This document shows, piece after piece, positions 5,434-6,713 of a DNA stretch of 6,713 bases. The translations under genes and the position numbers were made by a program. The stretch is from Nitrospiraceae bacterium. Lineage in GTDB: Bacteria > Nitrospirota > UBA9217. Under the pieces are notes generated by a model, which saw only the letters and a program-made list of their open reading frames with translations, made no database searches and was not told the origin of the DNA. The DNA lies in assembly GCA_003454665.1 (NCBI GenBank), contig DMKB01000151.1, positions 1 through 6,713 of the forward strand, written 5' to 3'. Position 1 is the stretch's first letter. Each line of letters opens with the position of its first letter.

Positions 5434-5454
5434 AACGGTTAGGACAAGCTCCAA

Positions 5455-5580
5455 TTTCTAAATCCGAAATTCGAAACAATATCGAAATCCCTAATTTCAA
5501 TGACCACCGATTGGAATTTCAAGATTACTTTTTTGGATTTATTTGGGATTTGGTGCTTGGGATTTGGAATTTGAATTCTG
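5455..5580. repeat. AT-rich repeat-bearing spacer between moaA and moaC
   Basis: The spacer is much richer in A and T than the flanking genes. It holds two copies of GGGATTTGG (5545-5553 and 5559-5567) plus a further GGATTT at 5534, and an inverted pair AATTTCAAT (5493-5501) / ATTGGAATT (5510-5518) with one mismatch. Segments such as AAATCCGAAATTCGAAA on the left are loosely complementary to the right half. This looks like a degenerate dispersed intergenic repeat rather than a regulatory leader, though it would lie in any moaA-moaC transcript. Confidence 0.5.
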
Positions 5581-5587
5581 ATGTACC

Positions 5588-6577
5588 TTATCCTCCGATC
5601 TTCGACATGGTCCTCTCATAACACCCCTGAGCGGTAGCATGGATATAGTGGCGCTCCGGCTTGATCTGGAGCGCACATTTGAGCAATCGTCTCAATTCCT
5701 CGTCGTCGCACCCACCCCGCATCGGGGATTTAACGTCGATTTCCGTATCAGACAGAAGGCAGGGCCGGATCTTGCCGTCTGCAGTCAGCCGGAGACGGCG
5801 GCACGTAGAACAGAAGTGCTTGGTGATGGGACTGATAAAACCGATCACCCCCCTCGCACCGGGAATCGTGTAGTTTTGGGAAGGACCGGCCCCGCTTTCC
5901 GTTGTGAACGGCGTGAGCGGCCCTATTTCCCGCTCGATAATGTCCCGTGTCTCGTCGGCAGTCACGCAGGCTTCGGTACACCAGCGGTCATTCGCGCCGA
6001 TCGGCATAAACTCGATAAAACGAACATGGATTCTGCGGGAGCGCGTCAAGAGGCTGAACGCCACGATTTCATCATCGTTTACGCCCCTGACGGGAACCAT
6101 GTTTATTTTCAGCGGGGTGAAACCGAGCTCTTCGGCCCGCTCAATCCCGCGCCAAACACTGTCCCAGGCCTGCATGCCGGTGATCTCGGAGAATTTCCGC
6201 GGTTCGAGGGAGTCAAGGCTGATGTTCAAGCGCCGCAGCCCCGCCCCATGGAGATCGTCGATCATTGCGGGGAGCAGCACGCCGTTCGTGGTGAGGCTGA
6301 TGTCCTGGAGGCCCGGTATACTCCCGAGTGACGCAATAAAATCAATGACGCCGCGCCGGACGAGGGGCTCTCCGCCGGTGACCCGCACCCGGGAAATCCC
6401 GAGTCCTGCCGCAACAGTGGCAAGTCGGTGCATTTCTTCGTACTGAAGAATCTCCCGGTGCGGCAGGACGTGCATGTTTTGTCGCGGCTTGCAATACACA
6501 CAGGCAAGGTTGCACCGGTCAGTGACTGATATCCGGAGGTAATCGATCCCCCGGTTGTGGTGATCGTAAAGGGGCAT
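5588..6577 (-). CDS. moaA: MoaA, GTP 3',8-cyclase (radical SAM)
   Basis: A 329-aa MoaA, the cytoplasmic radical SAM enzyme that rearranges GTP into 3',8-cyclo-7,8-dihydro-GTP, the first committed step to molybdenum cofactor; MoaC takes the product. The radical SAM cluster ligands are Cys22, Cys26 and Cys29 in DRCNLACVYC. The SAM-binding TGGEP is at 67-71. The second, GTP-binding 4Fe-4S cluster uses Cys256, Cys259 and Cys273 in KHFCSTCRRLRLTADGKIRPC, and the following arginines are the usual substrate contacts. The chain ends in the Gly-Gly (328-329) needed for catalysis in this family. Length and start (MPLYDHHNRGIDYLRISVTD) are typical. No ribosome binding site precedes the ATG, and a promoter ends just six bases upstream, so the message may be leaderless. 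Confidence 0.98.
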   Translation of the reverse strand: MPLYDHHNRGIDYLRISVTDRCNLACVYCKPRQNMHVLPHREILQYEEMHRLATVAAGLGISRVRVTGGEPLVRRGVIDFIASLGSIPGLQDISLTTNGVLLPAMIDDLHGAGLRRLNISLDSLEPRKFSEITGMQAWDSVWRGIERAEELGFTPLKINMVPVRGVNDDEIVAFSLLTRSRRIHVRFIEFMPIGANDRWCTEACVTADETRDIIEREIGPLTPFTTESGAGPSQNYTIPGARGVIGFISPITKHFCSTCRRLRLTADGKIRPCLLSDTEIDVKSPMRGGCDDEELRRLLKCALQIKPERHYIHATAQGCYERTMSKIGG

Positions 6578-6583
6578 ACAAAA

Positions 6584-6612
6584 ACTCTATCACACCACAG
6601 GGGGGAGTTCAA
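6584..6612 (-). promoter_or_regulatory. Candidate promoter of moaA
   Basis: The minus strand has TTGAAC (complement of 6607-6612) and TAGAGT (complement of 6584-6589) separated by 17 bases. The -10 box ends six bases before the moaA ATG, so transcription would start at or next to the start codon. Confidence 0.5.
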
Positions 6613-6625
6613 GACAAATATAACC

Positions 6626-6654
6626 TTGACCAAACGCTGTTTTGTAAGTATAAT
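6626..6654 (+). promoter_or_regulatory. Candidate plus-strand promoter for a gene right of the window
   Basis: TTGACC (6626-6631) and a perfect TATAAT (6649-6654) are 17 bases apart on the plus strand, pointing away from moaA. Transcription would begin near 6661. No start codon with a ribosome binding site appears in the remaining bases, so the target gene, if real, starts beyond 6713. Confidence 0.6.
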
Positions 6655-6663
6655 TTCTTACAA
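6642..6663. promoter_or_regulatory. 22-bp palindromic operator candidate over the divergent promoter
   Basis: TTGTAAG (6642-6648), eight bases, and CTTACAA (6657-6663) form a perfect inverted repeat whose centre is the TATAAT of the plus-strand promoter. Such placement is typical of a repressor site. I cannot assign the regulator; it is not a CIRCE, LexA SOS-type or FNR/CRP half-site pattern that I recognise. Confidence 0.55.
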
Positions 6664-6713
6664 TACCGGAACAGATCCTTGTCATCAGCAGGCATCGAGA
6701 GCAAAAAAGCGGG

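Noticed and set aside
5434..5454. TTG start adding seven residues to MoaC
   Set aside because: The ATG at 5433 yields the normal MoaC N-terminus and length, and aligns the catalytic residues at 128 and 131.
5639..6446. Long plus-strand frames (230 and 180 aa) opposite moaA
   Set aside because: They overlap a complete MoaA with all cysteines and the terminal Gly-Gly; no ribosome binding sites or family motifs on the plus strand.
6578..6713. Molybdenum cofactor riboswitch upstream of moaA
   Set aside because: The 136 bases available show only two promoters and a short palindrome, with no multi-stem structure resembling the known Moco aptamer.

Overview
The window is a run of bacterial chromosome in which every gene I can support lies on the minus strand. 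Reading in the direction of transcription (right to left) the order is moaA, moaC, an unnamed secreted Lys-tailed protein, a small unnamed cytoplasmic protein, hsp20, then the heat-shock operon hrcA-grpE-dnaK, with dnaK running off the left edge. The hrcA-grpE-dnaK order, CIRCE operators, anaerobe-type intergenic repeats and moderate GC content point to a Gram-negative lineage such as the deltaproteobacteria (Desulfobacterota) or a neighbour. This is inference from gene order and style, and the sequence does not name a species.

Left part (1-2325): HrcA is the CIRCE-binding repressor, GrpE the nucleotide exchange factor, and DnaK the Hsp70 chaperone. The hrcA stop and grpE start share one base. 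A 104-nt gap before dnaK holds a weak GC-rich hairpin followed by eight Ts. A perfect CIRCE (2263-2289) sits just downstream of a sigma70-type promoter in front of hrcA, so the operon is autoregulated.

Middle (2450-3310): an hsp20 gene is a separate transcription unit. It has its own near-consensus promoter with a second perfect CIRCE laid over the -35 box, a leader of about 200 nt containing a 13-bp long-range inverted repeat, a strong ribosome binding site, and an intrinsic terminator. One repressor therefore appears to control both the DnaK machine and a small heat-shock protein.

Middle-right (3490-4830): an 85-aa unrecognised protein is followed, upstream in transcription, by a 228-aa exported protein. 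The latter has an N-terminal signal peptide and an extreme lysine-rich tail, and ends at a good terminator. Upstream of it is a 126-bp inverted-repeat element bounded by GCCACAGAG.

Right (4948-6713): moaC and moaA encode the first two steps of molybdenum cofactor (cyclic pyranopterin) synthesis. They are separated by a 154-nt AT-rich repeat-bearing spacer. moaA may be translated from a leaderless transcript. To its right, a plus-strand promoter with a 22-bp palindrome over its -10 box points to a divergent gene beyond the window.

No complete new system such as a defence island, CRISPR array or mobile element is visible. The items most worth a second look are the unusual secreted protein, the structured hsp20 leader, the divergent operator and the intergenic repeats.
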